A DNA stretch of 64,000 nt from Azonexus hydrophilus DSM 23864 (GTDB taxonomy: Bacteria; Pseudomonadota; Gammaproteobacteria; Burkholderiales; Rhodocyclaceae): assembly GCF_000429605.1 (NCBI RefSeq), contig NZ_AUCE01000013.1:124001-188000 (forward strand), given 5' to 3'. Made by a program: the position numbers and the translations under genes. The notes beneath the pieces were generated by a model. The model had not been told where the DNA came from. It did no database searches and was given only the letters and a program-made list of their open reading frames with translations. Shown in pieces: positions 30,996-40,609 of this stretch; the stretch's first letter is position 1; each line of letters opens with the position of its first letter.

Positions 30996-31580
30996 TCAGA
31001 TACGTTGACGTGCTGCCAGACGGCCGAGGACGAAACCCTTGATCTCGTGGAAGGGGATTGGCTTGCCGAATACCGTGACGTCGGCGGGGATGCCGCGCTG
31101 CCGGACTTCGGCGCCGTCGATGGCGCTGACGACGATGATGTCCATCGGGCTCAGGTCGGGCATGGCGCGCAGGCGCTTGATCATCTCGAAACCGTCCATG
31201 CCGGGCATCATCAGGTCGGCGATCAGGATGTCGGGCATCTGCTGGCCAACCTGCAGGAGGCCTTCGAAACCGTCGCCGACGATACGCAGCGTGATCGGCA
31301 GCTTCCAGCTATCGAAGGTGATCTGATAGAGCTTCTGCAGGGTTGGGTCGTCCTCGGCAATCAGGATGTCGAGCTGGCCGCCTTGCTCGCCGGGCCGGGA
31401 GATCTGCTTGCGCCGTTTGGCCAGCAGGTTGTCGACCGAGCTGGCCGGAATGCGGCGGTGGCCGCCGGCAGTTTTCCAGGCGTCGAGAACGCCGTTCTCG
31501 ACCATGTTCTGGACCGTGCCGAGGGATACGCCGAGGCGCTGGGCGGCTTGCCGGGTACTGAGGAATTCGCTGTCTGCCAT
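30996..31580 (-). CDS. Response regulator with N-terminal excisionase/MerR-type helix-turn-helix and C-terminal receiver
   Basis: 194 residues from the ATG at 31580. Residues 5-55 are a HTH_17-type DNA-binding domain (LSTRQAAQRLGVSLGTVQNMVENG then GGHRRIP). Residues 70-190 are a CheY-like receiver with acidic EDD, acceptor Asp in LIADLMMPGMDG, Ser in VVSA and Lys in FGKPI. DNA-binding domain first and receiver second is the reverse of OmpR/NarL proteins. It is followed on the same strand by the soluble chemotaxis receptor, so the two may share input or regulation. No kinase is adjacent. A TACAAT-like -10 lies on the minus strand at 31611-31616. Confidence 0.9.
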   Translation of the reverse strand: MADSEFLSTRQAAQRLGVSLGTVQNMVENGVLDAWKTAGGHRRIPASSVDNLLAKRRKQISRPGEQGGQLDILIAEDDPTLQKLYQITFDSWKLPITLRIVGDGFEGLLQVGQQMPDILIADLMMPGMDGFEMIKRLRAMPDLSPMDIIVVSAIDGAEVRQRGIPADVTVFGKPIPFHEIKGFVLGRLAARQRI

Positions 31581-31747
31581 TGTCGTCTTTGAAAATTGCA
31601 AAACTGCCAAATTGTAACTGAAAGCATTTTCGTTAGGGTGACGAATTGCAGCCTCGCCTGGCAAATTTCGCGTTTTGCCCAAGCGCGGGCTTCGGCTGGC
31701 ATAATCCGGCGGATGAAAACAAGAGATCAGGCAGGGCGGAGGCGGGG

Positions 31748-33199
31748 GTGCTGAAGCTGCTGGTGTTCATGCCAGTGCTGGGTGCCTGCCTGCTGGCCGT
31801 TTTTCCGGGGCGGGGGCAGCAGTCGCTGTGGCGGCTGGCGCTCGGCTTTGCGCTGGCCTCATTGTTGTTGACCGTGCTGCTCGCCTGGTCTTTCGATCCG
31901 CTCGGCGAGGCCGTGCAGATGTACGAGAGCCGGGCCTGGAACGCGCGGCTCGGTTCCTATTTTGCGCTTGGCATCGATGGCATTTCGCTGGCGATGGTGA
32001 TGCTTACGGCATTTTTGTCCTTGGTGGCAGTTCTCGTGTCGCGCAACATGCCAGGCAGCGGTCGCTTGTATTTTGCCTTGCTGTTCCTGCTCCAGTCGGC
32101 GATGTTCGGGGTGTTTACGGCGCGCGACTGGTCGCTGTTCTACGTCTTCTGGGAAGCGACGTTGATCCCCCTGTTCTTCATGATCGACCGCCTGGGCGGC
32201 GAGAACCGGCAGCGCGCGGCGCTGAATTTCTTCCTGTATACCCTGGGCGGTTCGGTGTTCATGCTGGTGGCGCTGCTCTTCCTCTACGATGCGGCGCCGG
32301 GCCACAGCTTTGCCATGAACGACATGGCCGAAGGCGGGCGGGCGCTGCCGCAGAACATGCAGCTGCTGATCTTCGCCGGGCTGTTCATCGGTTTTGCTGT
32401 CAAGATGCCGATCGTGCCGTTGCACGGCTGGCTGCCGCTGGCCCATGTCGAGGCGCCCAGCCCGGTGTCCATCCTGCTTTCCGGCGTGCTGCTCAAGATG
32501 GGCGCCTACGGTCTGCTGCGCGCCGCAGAGACGCTGCCCGCCGCCTTTGTCGCCGTTCAGGGCTGGCTGGCCATGCTCGCCCTGCTGAGTCTGCTTTATG
32601 GCGCGCTGCTGGCCTGGCGCCAGCAGGACCTGAAGAGCATGGTCGCCTATTCGTCGATTTCGCACATGGGCGTGGTCCTGCTCGGCATTGCCTCGCTCAA
32701 CCTGAACGGAGTTACCGGCGCGGTCCTGCAGATGGTCGCCCACGGACTGGCTGCTGCCCTGCTGTTCCTGGTCGTCGGCTTGCTCTACCGGCGCACGCAT
32801 TCCCGTGATCTGGCCGATTACGACGGCCTGCTCGGACGGGCCCCGCGCTTTGCCTTCTTCATCGCCTTCGGCCTGCTGGCGGCCATCGGCCTGCCGGCCA
32901 GCGCTGGTTTCATCGCCGAACTGCACGTGCTGGTCGGGGCCTACCAGCGCTGGGGCTTCTGGGTGGTGGCGCTGGGCATCGCCATGCTGGTCGGTGCCGC
33001 CTACGGTCTGCGCGTGATCGGCCACCTGCACCGGCCGGCTGCTCCGACCGTGCAGTTGCATGACATGACGCGAACCGAAACGACCGCCGCCGCCTTGCTG
33101 GCTGGCGCCATCGTCGCTCTCGGTGTGTGGCCGATGCCGCTGCTCGACCTGGTCGGCAGCAGTACGGCGCGCATCGCCGCCTTGTTTGCAGGAGGCTGA
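31748..33199 (+). CDS. NuoM-type proton-translocating membrane subunit (first gene of the DabA operon)
   Basis: 483 residues, start GTG at 31748 with GGAGG at 31738-31742. About 14 transmembrane helices of the antiporter-like (PF00361) family. The coupling residues of complex I subunits are present: Glu136 in the TM5 motif FWEATLIP and Lys219 in VKMPIVPLHGWLP, plus the helix SMVAYSSISHMGVV. Real complex I genes are not nearby, and the next gene is DabA, so it likely carries protons for inorganic-carbon uptake rather than for NADH oxidation. It is separated from dabA by a single base and shares its transcript. Confidence 0.9.
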   Translation: MLKLLVFMPVLGACLLAVFPGRGQQSLWRLALGFALASLLLTVLLAWSFDPLGEAVQMYESRAWNARLGSYFALGIDGISLAMVMLTAFLSLVAVLVSRNMPGSGRLYFALLFLLQSAMFGVFTARDWSLFYVFWEATLIPLFFMIDRLGGENRQRAALNFFLYTLGGSVFMLVALLFLYDAAPGHSFAMNDMAEGGRALPQNMQLLIFAGLFIGFAVKMPIVPLHGWLPLAHVEAPSPVSILLSGVLLKMGAYGLLRAAETLPAAFVAVQGWLAMLALLSLLYGALLAWRQQDLKSMVAYSSISHMGVVLLGIASLNLNGVTGAVLQMVAHGLAAALLFLVVGLLYRRTHSRDLADYDGLLGRAPRFAFFIAFGLLAAIGLPASAGFIAELHVLVGAYQRWGFWVVALGIAMLVGAAYGLRVIGHLHRPAAPTVQLHDMTRTETTAAALLAGAIVALGVWPMPLLDLVGSSTARIAALFAGG

Positions 33200-33200
33200 C

Positions 33201-36149
33201 GTGGAACCGTCGATCGAGCAGCGCCTGCACCACTGGATCGAACATCTGGCCCACGTCCTGCCGGCGCAGGCGCCGATTCGCGATTTCGTCCATCACAACA
33301 CCCTGCACGGCTTCCAGCACCTGCCTTTTGCCGACGCGCTGGCGGCGGCGCAGGCGCTGACCGGCGCCCAGGTCTATTGGCCGGCCCAGCGCTTCGGCGC
33401 TGAATACGCCGCCGGCCGTATCGACCGCGATGACCTGTCGGCCGCGCTCGACGATCAGGGGGTGGACGGCCTCGATGACGAGGTCGTCGGCGGACTGAGC
33501 CGTCGGCAGATCCTGCTCGCCGAGTTGCTGACCGATGTGCCGGGCGGCGCCGTTCCGGCGCTGGCGGTCTGCCGCCGGCTGCTGGGCGATGCCGCGCCGG
33601 TCGACGAAGCCTGGCCCGAGCTTGCCCGCCGCCGCTGGGATGCGCTGCACGCCGGCATCGGCCGGCAGTACAGCCTGCGCGCCTTGCTCCTGCGCCTGTC
33701 CGGCGAAGATGTGCTGGAAAGCGTACGTAGCATCCTGCAACGCCATCTGGCTGCTCACCTCGACCTGGGTATGGCCGCCTGGTCGAATCCGGCCGGCGGA
33801 CGCGGCTTCTTCGCCGCCTGGAAAGCCTCGGCGGCGCTCGACCTGAGCTGGGAGCTCGACGAACTACCGGGGATTCGCGATGAAATCCAGCATCTGCCCG
33901 ACGAACCCTTGCCCTTGCTGGTCGACGAGCTGCGCGCGCTGTTGCCGGACGAATCCTTGTGGCCCGGCTACCTGGAGCGCCTGGCGCTGGAATTGCCCGG
34001 TTGGTCCGGCATGTTCCTGTGGCGCGACCAGCATCCTGCGGGCGGCGCCGGCCATCCGGTGAGCATGGCCGATTACCTGGCGGTGCGGGTTTTCCTCGAG
34101 CGCCAGTTGTGCGGCGAACTGATCCGCCGCCTGACCGGTGCGCCGCTCGGGCTGGAGGAACTGCATGCCTATTACCATGCCTGCCCCGCCGAATTCCTGG
34201 TCCGCGAGGCCTGGCATCTCGCCGTCCTGCCCGAGGATCTGCTGGCCACCGCCAGCGCCTTGTGCGAACAGACGCTCGACGGCCGCGAGGTGCGCGGCTG
34301 GGAAGCCCTGGCGCCGCGGGTTGCGGTTTTCCTGCAGGCCGACGAAAGCACTCGCTGGGCGGCCGGTCTGCAGAAGCTGGCCGGGCAACTGGCGCTCGAC
34401 GAAGCGCGCTTGAACGAACTGGGTCGTGATGCCGTTAATCGCCTGCTCGATGCTGCCCGCCTGTCGCCTCTGCAACGCGGCCAGATCTGGCTGGCTGCCT
34501 ACGAAGGGCATTACCGGGAAAGCCTGTTCGTCGCGCTGGCGGCCAACGTCGGCCGACAGGCCGCGCCGGCCGCGCCGTCGGCGCAGGTGGTGATGTGCAT
34601 GGACGATCGCGAGGAAGGCACGCGGCGTCACCTCGAAGAGCTGGCGCCGGATATCGAGACTTTCGGCGCCGCCGGTTTCTTCGGCGTGCCGATGTACTGG
34701 CAGGGCGTCGATGACCCGGCGCCGCAGGCCTTGTGCCCGGTGGTGGTGACGCCGGATCGCCTGGTCAGCGAGCAAGTTGCCGCCGGCAGCGAGTCGCTGC
34801 TCGCGCGCCACGCGCAACGGCGCGAAATCCGTCTGCAGTGGCGCGAGCGCCTCTACCAGGGCAGCCGGCGGGCACCGCTGGCCGGTCCGCTGCTGACCGC
34901 CGCCGCGGCGCTGCCCGGCTTGCTGGCGCTGACGGCGAGCAGTCTTGCGCCGGCCTGGGCGAGTCTGGCCGGAAAGCGCTGGCGGACGCAATTCGACGGC
35001 CGGGTGCCGACCGTGGTCGATCCCGGGGTCGGTGACGGGAACATGCCCGGGTTCAGCGATGACGAGCAGGTTGAGCGGGTTGCTGCCTTCCTGCGCACGA
35101 TCGGCCTGAGCGCCAGTTTTGCGCCGCTGGTCCTGATCCTCGGCCATGGTTCCGGGAGCCGCAACAACCCGCATCTGTCAGCCTACGATTGCGGCGCCTG
35201 TTCCGGGCGGCATGGCGGGCCGAATGCCCGGGTACTGGCGGCGATGGCCAACCGGCCGGCGGTGCGTGCCGGTCTGGCGGCGCGCGGCATCGTCATTCCC
35301 GACACCTGCCATTTCCTGGCGGCCGAGCACCATACCGGCGACGACAGCATCGAGTGGTACGACCTCGAGCAGGTACCTGCCGCCTTGCAATCGCCTTGCG
35401 ACACCTTGCTCAAGCAATTGGCCGAGGCCTGCCGCCGGCATGCCGTCGAGCGTTGCCGCCGGCTGGCTTCGGCGCCGTCCCGGCCGTCACCGTGGCAGGC
35501 ACGGCGTCATGTCGCCGGCCGCGTCGCCGACCTGGCCCAGGCCCGGCCGGAACTGGGGCACGCGACCAACGCCGCAGCCTTCATCGGCCGGCGGACGATG
35601 AGCCGGGGCCTGTTCCTCGACCGGCGCGTCTTCCTGATTTCCTACGATCCGGGCAGCGATCGGGACGGCGACATCGTCGAGCGCATCCTGCTCGCCGCCG
35701 GCCCGGTCGGCGCCGGCATCGCCCTCGAATACTATTTCTCGACCGTGGACAACGAGCGTTTCGGCTGCGGTTCCAAAGTCACGCACAACCTGACCGGCCT
35801 GTTCGGGGTCATGGAAGGCGCCGATTCCGACCTGCGCACGGGGCTGCCCTGGCAGATGGTCGAGATTCACGAACCGATGCGCCTGTTGGTCGTCGTCGAA
35901 CAGGCGCCGGCGGTGTTGTCGGCCATCCTTGCCCGGCAGCCCGCGCTGCAGGAGCTGGTCGGCAATGCCTGGATCCAGCTGGCCGCGCAGGACCCGGCGA
36001 CCGGTAGTCTCAGTCGTTACTGCCCGCGTCGTGGTTGGTTGCCGTGGTCCGGGCGGGCCGTGCTGCCGCAGGTGGCGCGTTCGCATGACTGGTTTGCCGG
36101 CGAATCCGGCCCCTTGCCGCCGGCGCTGTTGCTGGGAGGTGTCGCATGA
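33201..36149 (+). CDS. dabA: DabA-type inorganic-carbon transporter subunit (DUF2309)
   Basis: 982 residues, start GTG at 33201 after AGGAGG. DabA has a beta-carbonic-anhydrase-like active site thought to convert CO2 to bicarbonate vectorially, driven by cation flow through DabB. All four zinc-site positions known for the family are present: Cys466 and Asp468 in VMCMDDREEGTRRH, His649 in LGHGSGSRNNP and Cys664 in AYDCGACSG, with the His-Cys spacing of 15. The adjacent Arg470 is also kept. The N-terminal HHNTLHGFQHLPF motif and the C-terminal STVDNERFGCGSKVTHN are diagnostic. No membrane segments are visible, so it should sit on the membrane subunits. It is longer than the roughly 800-residue founding members. 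Its stop overlaps the next start by 4 nt. Confidence 0.93.
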   Translation: MEPSIEQRLHHWIEHLAHVLPAQAPIRDFVHHNTLHGFQHLPFADALAAAQALTGAQVYWPAQRFGAEYAAGRIDRDDLSAALDDQGVDGLDDEVVGGLSRRQILLAELLTDVPGGAVPALAVCRRLLGDAAPVDEAWPELARRRWDALHAGIGRQYSLRALLLRLSGEDVLESVRSILQRHLAAHLDLGMAAWSNPAGGRGFFAAWKASAALDLSWELDELPGIRDEIQHLPDEPLPLLVDELRALLPDESLWPGYLERLALELPGWSGMFLWRDQHPAGGAGHPVSMADYLAVRVFLERQLCGELIRRLTGAPLGLEELHAYYHACPAEFLVREAWHLAVLPEDLLATASALCEQTLDGREVRGWEALAPRVAVFLQADESTRWAAGLQKLAGQLALDEARLNELGRDAVNRLLDAARLSPLQRGQIWLAAYEGHYRESLFVALAANVGRQAAPAAPSAQVVMCMDDREEGTRRHLEELAPDIETFGAAGFFGVPMYWQGVDDPAPQALCPVVVTPDRLVSEQVAAGSESLLARHAQRREIRLQWRERLYQGSRRAPLAGPLLTAAAALPGLLALTASSLAPAWASLAGKRWRTQFDGRVPTVVDPGVGDGNMPGFSDDEQVERVAAFLRTIGLSASFAPLVLILGHGSGSRNNPHLSAYDCGACSGRHGGPNARVLAAMANRPAVRAGLAARGIVIPDTCHFLAAEHHTGDDSIEWYDLEQVPAALQSPCDTLLKQLAEACRRHAVERCRRLASAPSRPSPWQARRHVAGRVADLAQARPELGHATNAAAFIGRRTMSRGLFLDRRVFLISYDPGSDRDGDIVERILLAAGPVGAGIALEYYFSTVDNERFGCGSKVTHNLTGLFGVMEGADSDLRTGLPWQMVEIHEPMRLLVVVEQAPAVLSAILARQPALQELVGNAWIQLAAQDPATGSLSRYCPRRGWLPWSGRAVLPQVARSHDWFAGESGPLPPALLLGGVA

Positions 36150-37669
36150 TCGAAGAATTGCGCGACGTCGCCGACTGGGTCTGGCTGGTGCCGGCCTTGC
36201 CGCTGCTCGCTGCCCTGACGACCGGGGCGCGCGTGCTGCTTGGCCGGGCCGCAGGCGATGCCGGCGAGCGCCTGACCGCGCGCCTGACCGAACTGGCGGC
36301 GCTGACCGCCTTGCTGCTGCTGGTGCTGATCGATCTGGCGGTGATCTGGCACGGCTGGCCCGGCCAGAAGATTGTCGGCACCTGGTTTGCCGCCGCCCAC
36401 TGGCAGGGGCGGATTTCCTTCCTGCTCGATGCGCTGTCGTTGCCGGTGGCGACGCTGACGGCGCTGATCGGCTGGCTGGTGGTGCGTTTCTCGGCGACCT
36501 ATCTGCACCGGGAAAGCGGATTCCAGCGTTACTTCATTGTCCTCGCCATGTTCCTTGGCGGCATCCAGGCCGTGCTGCTGTCGGGTAACGGCCTGCTGCT
36601 CTTCCTCGGTTGGGAAATGTGCGGGATCGCGTCCTTCCTGCTCATCGCCCATGCCTGGCAGCGCCCGGTGGCCACCGGCAACGCCCTGTTCGCCTTCGTC
36701 ACCAACCGTGCCGGCGACGCCGGGCTGTTGTTCTCGCTCGGTCTGGCCGCCTACTGGGTCGGCAGTTTCGAATGGCCGGCACTGTTGGCCGCCAGCTTGC
36801 CATTGGTCGACCTGCGTGTGCTGGTGCTGGGCTTTGCTGTCGCCGCCCTGGCCAAATCGGCGCAACTGCCGTTCACGCCGTGGATCGCCAGGGCGCTGGA
36901 AGGGCCGACGCCGTCGTCGGCGATTTTCTACGGTTCGGTGATGGTGCATGCCGGGGTGTTCCTGCTGTTGCGCCTGGAGCCGCTGTTGTTCCATCTGCCC
37001 GACGTGCTCGCCGGCTTGTTGCTGATCGGAACGCTGACTGCCGTCTATGCCTGGCTGTGCGGGCTGGTTCAGACCGACGTCAAATCGGCGCTGATTTACG
37101 CCACGGTTTTCCAGGTCAGCCTGATGCTCGTCGCCATCGGCCTGGGCTGGACGACGCTGGCGACCATCCATCTGTGCCTGCACGCCGCCTGGCGCAGCTG
37201 GCAATTCCTGCTGGCACCGTCGTGGCTGCAACTGACCCGCGACCGGCCGGCGCCGCCGCCGGCCTGGCTGGTCGGCCGGCAAGCGATCTATACCGCGGCG
37301 CTGCAGCGCCTGTGGCTGGACAAGCTGGGCGTTACCCTGCTGGCCGGGCCGACGACGGCGATTGCCCGCGACGTGCGGGCGCTGGAAGAGAGCTTCATCG
37401 ACCGCGCCATCGGCGAGCCGGGTAAAGGCCGCAGCATCGATCCCGAACGGCCGCTGGTCTGTGCCGACGGCTTGCCCGGGCGCCTGCTGGCGGCACTTTC
37501 CCTCCTCCTGCAGCGGATCGAGAATCGCCTCTTGCTGCGCGGGCGCGGCGGTGCCGCCGAACGCATGTTGCGCGAGGCCGGGCGCTGGCTGCAGACGCTG
37601 GAAGCGCTGCTCGAACAGCCGCGTTATCTGATGATGGCCGTGATGGCCACCTTCGTGGTGATCCTGTGA
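36146..37669 (+). CDS. dabB: DabB-like NuoL-type proton channel subunit
   Basis: 507 residues. Fourteen or so helices of the NuoL/NdhF type, with Glu157 in GWEMCGIASFLL and Lys237 in ALAKSAQLPFTPWI (the NuoL-specific wording), and TPSSAIFYGSVMVHAGVFL. After the channel core comes a charged stretch and a final helix (LMMAVMATFVVIL) instead of the long lateral helix of complex I NuoL. This is the subunit most like the established DabB partner of DabA, and it directly follows dabA with an ATGA overlap. The gene symbol rests on that context. Confidence 0.88.
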   Translation: MIEELRDVADWVWLVPALPLLAALTTGARVLLGRAAGDAGERLTARLTELAALTALLLLVLIDLAVIWHGWPGQKIVGTWFAAAHWQGRISFLLDALSLPVATLTALIGWLVVRFSATYLHRESGFQRYFIVLAMFLGGIQAVLLSGNGLLLFLGWEMCGIASFLLIAHAWQRPVATGNALFAFVTNRAGDAGLLFSLGLAAYWVGSFEWPALLAASLPLVDLRVLVLGFAVAALAKSAQLPFTPWIARALEGPTPSSAIFYGSVMVHAGVFLLLRLEPLLFHLPDVLAGLLLIGTLTAVYAWLCGLVQTDVKSALIYATVFQVSLMLVAIGLGWTTLATIHLCLHAAWRSWQFLLAPSWLQLTRDRPAPPPAWLVGRQAIYTAALQRLWLDKLGVTLLAGPTTAIARDVRALEESFIDRAIGEPGKGRSIDPERPLVCADGLPGRLLAALSLLLQRIENRLLLRGRGGAAERMLREAGRWLQTLEALLEQPRYLMMAVMATFVVIL

Positions 37670-39159
37670 TGAACGGCGAAATCTTCTGGTACCAACAGAC
37701 GGCAGTGCCGCTGCTGGCGCTGGTGCAATTGCTGCCGTTGCTCGGCGCCGCAGTGGTGCTGGCGCTGGGCGAACGGCCCTTGGCGGTGCTTGCCGGCAAG
37801 CTGTTTGCCGCCGGCGAGCTGCTGCTGGTGGCTTTTACCGCCAGCCGCGTCGACGCCGCGCTGGCTTTCCAGTTGGCCGAACGTATCGATCTGCTCGGCT
37901 ACCACGTGGCCATCGACGGCATTGCCGTGATGTTCCTGCTGCTGACCGCCTTGTTGACCTTGCTGATGACCTTGTACGGCATGAGTCGCGGGATGATTTC
38001 GCCGGGGCGCCTGTTCGCCGTACTGCTGCTGGCCGAGGCCGGGCTGGTCGGGATGCTGCTGACGCTGAACATTGCCTGGTTCGCTTTTTTCTCGGCGCTG
38101 GAGCTATGGGCGGTGGTCTACCTGTTGCGTCGCTGGGCCTCGTCGCGGGCCGAAACGCAGGCGCTGGCGCGCTTCGTTCAGTACCAGGGCTTCGGTCTGG
38201 CGCTGTTCGTCGCCGGTTGTTTCGTGCTCGGCTGGGGGTACGCCGAGGTGACCGGCGGGCGCTGGAGTTTCGACCTGTTCGACCTGACCGGCACGCTGCC
38301 GGCCGGCAAGTTCCAGACGGCCGCCTTCTACCTGCTGTTCTACGGTCTGGCCGTGCGCACGCCGCTGTTCCCGCTGCACGGCTGGCTACCGAACATGGCC
38401 CAGCACGGCCTGATCGCGGTGGCGCCGGCCTTGATGGTCGGGGTCAAGGTCGGGGTCTTCGGCATGGCCCGTTTCGTTCTGCCGCTGACCCCGGATGCCG
38501 TGCTCGACTGGCAAGCCTACGTGGTCGGTTTTGCCATGGCCGGGGTTTTCTTCACGGCGGCGCTTGCCTTCCTGCAGACCAATCTGCGCCGGCTGCTGGC
38601 TTTTGCCGTGGTCAGCCATACCAGCCTGCTGGTGATCGGGCTGTTCAGTCTGCACGCGGCCGGCATTCAGGGGGCGATGCTGCTGGCGGCCAATTTCGGT
38701 CTGGCGGTGACTGGCATGTGGTTCATCGTCGGCTTCGTTTTCCGCCGTACCGGAACGACCGAACTCGGCGAGTTGTCCGGCCTGTTCGAGCGTATTCCCT
38801 TCCTGGCCATCGCCTTCCTGATCTTCGGCCTGGCCATCGTCGGCATGCCGGGAACGCCAGGTTTCGACGCCGCCCACCTGGTGCTTGAAGCTTCGATTGC
38901 CCGTTTCGGCGCCTTGCCGACGGTGGCCACGGCGCTCGGTAACGTCGCTGCCGCCGGTTTCCTCCTGTGGGGTTTTCAGAAAGCTTTCCTGTCGCAGGAA
39001 AAGAGCGGCAGCCATGACGTGGACCGGACGCAGCCGATGGAATACGCGGTCTGCGGTCTGGCCGTGGCGGCCTTGCTGGCCATCGGTTTCTTCGCCGAGC
39101 CCTGGCTGCAATTGACCGATGCGGCGAGCCAGGCGGTGGCCGGGAGATTCGCCCGATGA
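37666..39159 (+). CDS. Antiporter-like subunit (NuoM/NuoN-related), second extra channel
   Basis: 497 residues, ATGA overlap with the DabB gene. It is a PF00361 protein with Glu146 in FFSALELWAVVYLL. At the place where the other three paralogues have lysine in TM7, it has Arg231 (LAVRTPLFPLHGWLPN). The helices around VGVKVGVFGMARF and AFAVVSHTSLLVIGLFS keep the general fold. It is clearly diverged from the other three, and the Lys-to-Arg change may alter proton conduction or make it a structural subunit. It is in the same operon and overlaps the following gene by 4 nt. Confidence 0.87.
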   Translation: MMNGEIFWYQQTAVPLLALVQLLPLLGAAVVLALGERPLAVLAGKLFAAGELLLVAFTASRVDAALAFQLAERIDLLGYHVAIDGIAVMFLLLTALLTLLMTLYGMSRGMISPGRLFAVLLLAEAGLVGMLLTLNIAWFAFFSALELWAVVYLLRRWASSRAETQALARFVQYQGFGLALFVAGCFVLGWGYAEVTGGRWSFDLFDLTGTLPAGKFQTAAFYLLFYGLAVRTPLFPLHGWLPNMAQHGLIAVAPALMVGVKVGVFGMARFVLPLTPDAVLDWQAYVVGFAMAGVFFTAALAFLQTNLRRLLAFAVVSHTSLLVIGLFSLHAAGIQGAMLLAANFGLAVTGMWFIVGFVFRRTGTTELGELSGLFERIPFLAIAFLIFGLAIVGMPGTPGFDAAHLVLEASIARFGALPTVATALGNVAAAGFLLWGFQKAFLSQEKSGSHDVDRTQPMEYAVCGLAVAALLAIGFFAEPWLQLTDAASQAVAGRFAR

Positions 39160-40607
39160 GCCTGCCGCTGCTGACCCTGATCGTGCTTCTGCCGCTGTTA
39201 TCGGCCTTGGTGGTTTTCCTGCTGCCGGCACGCCTGGCGCGCCGGGTCGCCTTGCTGGCGATGGCGGTGGTGCTGTTGTTGACCACCTGGCTGCTGTTTT
39301 CCTTCGACCCCGGCGGGCCGCGCTTCCAGTTTGCCGAGCGGCAGCCGTGGCTGCCCGGCCTCGGCATTCACTGGTCGCTGGCAGTCGATGGTCTATCGGT
39401 GCTCTTCCTGCCGGCGACGGCATTACTGTTCCTGGGCGTGCTGGCGGTCTCCTGGCAATCGGCCGAGGACGCGCCGCGCCTGTTTCACGGCCTGTTGCTG
39501 GCGTTGCAGTCGGCGACACTGGGCATCTTCTGCGCGGTGGACCTGATCCTGTTCTTTGTCTTCTGGGAGCTCAGCCTGGTTCCGGTCTATTTCCTGCTGG
39601 CGCGTCGCGGCGTGACCGTCGATGCGCCGCGAGTGGCCGCCCGTTACGTGCTGATCATGCTGGCCGGTGGTTTTCCGCTGCTGCTGGCCTTCATCATGCT
39701 GGGCAGCCAGGCCGGCAGTTTCGAGTTGGGCGTGCTGCTCGAACAGCCGCCGGCGCTCGATACGCAGCGCGTCGTGCTGGTCCTGCTGCTGTTTTCCTTT
39801 GCCTTCAAGGTGCCGCTGGTGCCCTTGCATACCTGGCTGCCACAGTTTGCGCTGGCGGCGCCGGGAACGCTGACGGCGCTGTTGCTGGGCCTCAAGGTCG
39901 GCGGTTTTGCGCTGGTTCGCCTGGCCATCCCGCTGGCCCCGGATGCCGCGCAGGAATGGCACTGGCTGCTGGCCGGGCTGGGGACGGTGACGCTGCTGTA
40001 CGGCGCGGTCGGCATCCTGGCCCACAGCAATCTACGGGTTGGCCTGGCCTACGCCAGCATCTGCCATGTCGGGCTGGCCACGCTCGGCTTGTCCACCCTG
40101 TCGGCGCAGGGCGTGCAGGGAGCGGTGTCGCTGCTGCTCAGTTTTTCGGTGGCGACCGGTGGTGCGCTGCTGCTGCTCGAATGCCTGCGCCTGCGGACCG
40201 GTTCGACCGACGTGCAGGCGCTCGGCGGGGTGGCCAAAACCATGCCATTGCTGGCGGCCGGTGTCCTGATCTGCGGCTTGGCCGGCGTCGGCATGCCGGG
40301 AACCAGCAGTTTCCCGGGCGAGTTCCTGCTCATCCTGGCGGCGCTCGACCGTTACACCGGCGCCGGCATGGCCGCGCTGTTCGGCCTGGCGATTGCCGCC
40401 GGGGCTTTCCTGGCGTTGTACCGCAAGGCCTTCTACGGGCCGGCCAGCCGGCCGGCGGTGCTGGCCGCCGGCGATCTGGTGTGGCGTGAATGGCTGGTGC
40501 TGATTGCCTTGATCGCGATGATCGTCGGTATCGGCATCTACCCGGCGCCGTGGCTGGATATCGTGCGGCCGGCAGCGGAAGCCTGGGCTGCCGCCATCGC
40601 TGCCTGA
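39156..40607 (+). CDS. NuoM-type proton channel subunit, third extra channel
   Basis: 483 residues with about 14 helices. Coupling residues are present: Glu138 in FFVFWELSLVPVYFLL and Lys218 in AFKVPLVPLHTWLPQ. GVGMPGTSSFPGEFLLILAAL near residue 375 is the NuoM-like C-terminal helix. It follows its neighbour by an ATGA overlap and precedes a small Cys-rich gene by 2 bp. With the two other NuoM-like subunits and the NuoL-like DabB, it brings the operon to four different channel subunits, more than the canonical DabAB system. Confidence 0.9.
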   Translation: MSLPLLTLIVLLPLLSALVVFLLPARLARRVALLAMAVVLLLTTWLLFSFDPGGPRFQFAERQPWLPGLGIHWSLAVDGLSVLFLPATALLFLGVLAVSWQSAEDAPRLFHGLLLALQSATLGIFCAVDLILFFVFWELSLVPVYFLLARRGVTVDAPRVAARYVLIMLAGGFPLLLAFIMLGSQAGSFELGVLLEQPPALDTQRVVLVLLLFSFAFKVPLVPLHTWLPQFALAAPGTLTALLLGLKVGGFALVRLAIPLAPDAAQEWHWLLAGLGTVTLLYGAVGILAHSNLRVGLAYASICHVGLATLGLSTLSAQGVQGAVSLLLSFSVATGGALLLLECLRLRTGSTDVQALGGVAKTMPLLAAGVLICGLAGVGMPGTSSFPGEFLLILAALDRYTGAGMAALFGLAIAAGAFLALYRKAFYGPASRPAVLAAGDLVWREWLVLIALIAMIVGIGIYPAPWLDIVRPAAEAWAAAIAA

Positions 40608-40609
40608 GC

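Noticed and set aside
31748-40607. Respiratory complex I (nuo) operon
   Set aside because: No NADH-binding, quinone or Fe-S subunit genes are present, and a DUF2309 gene is embedded; the antiporter-like subunits therefore belong to a Dab-type system.
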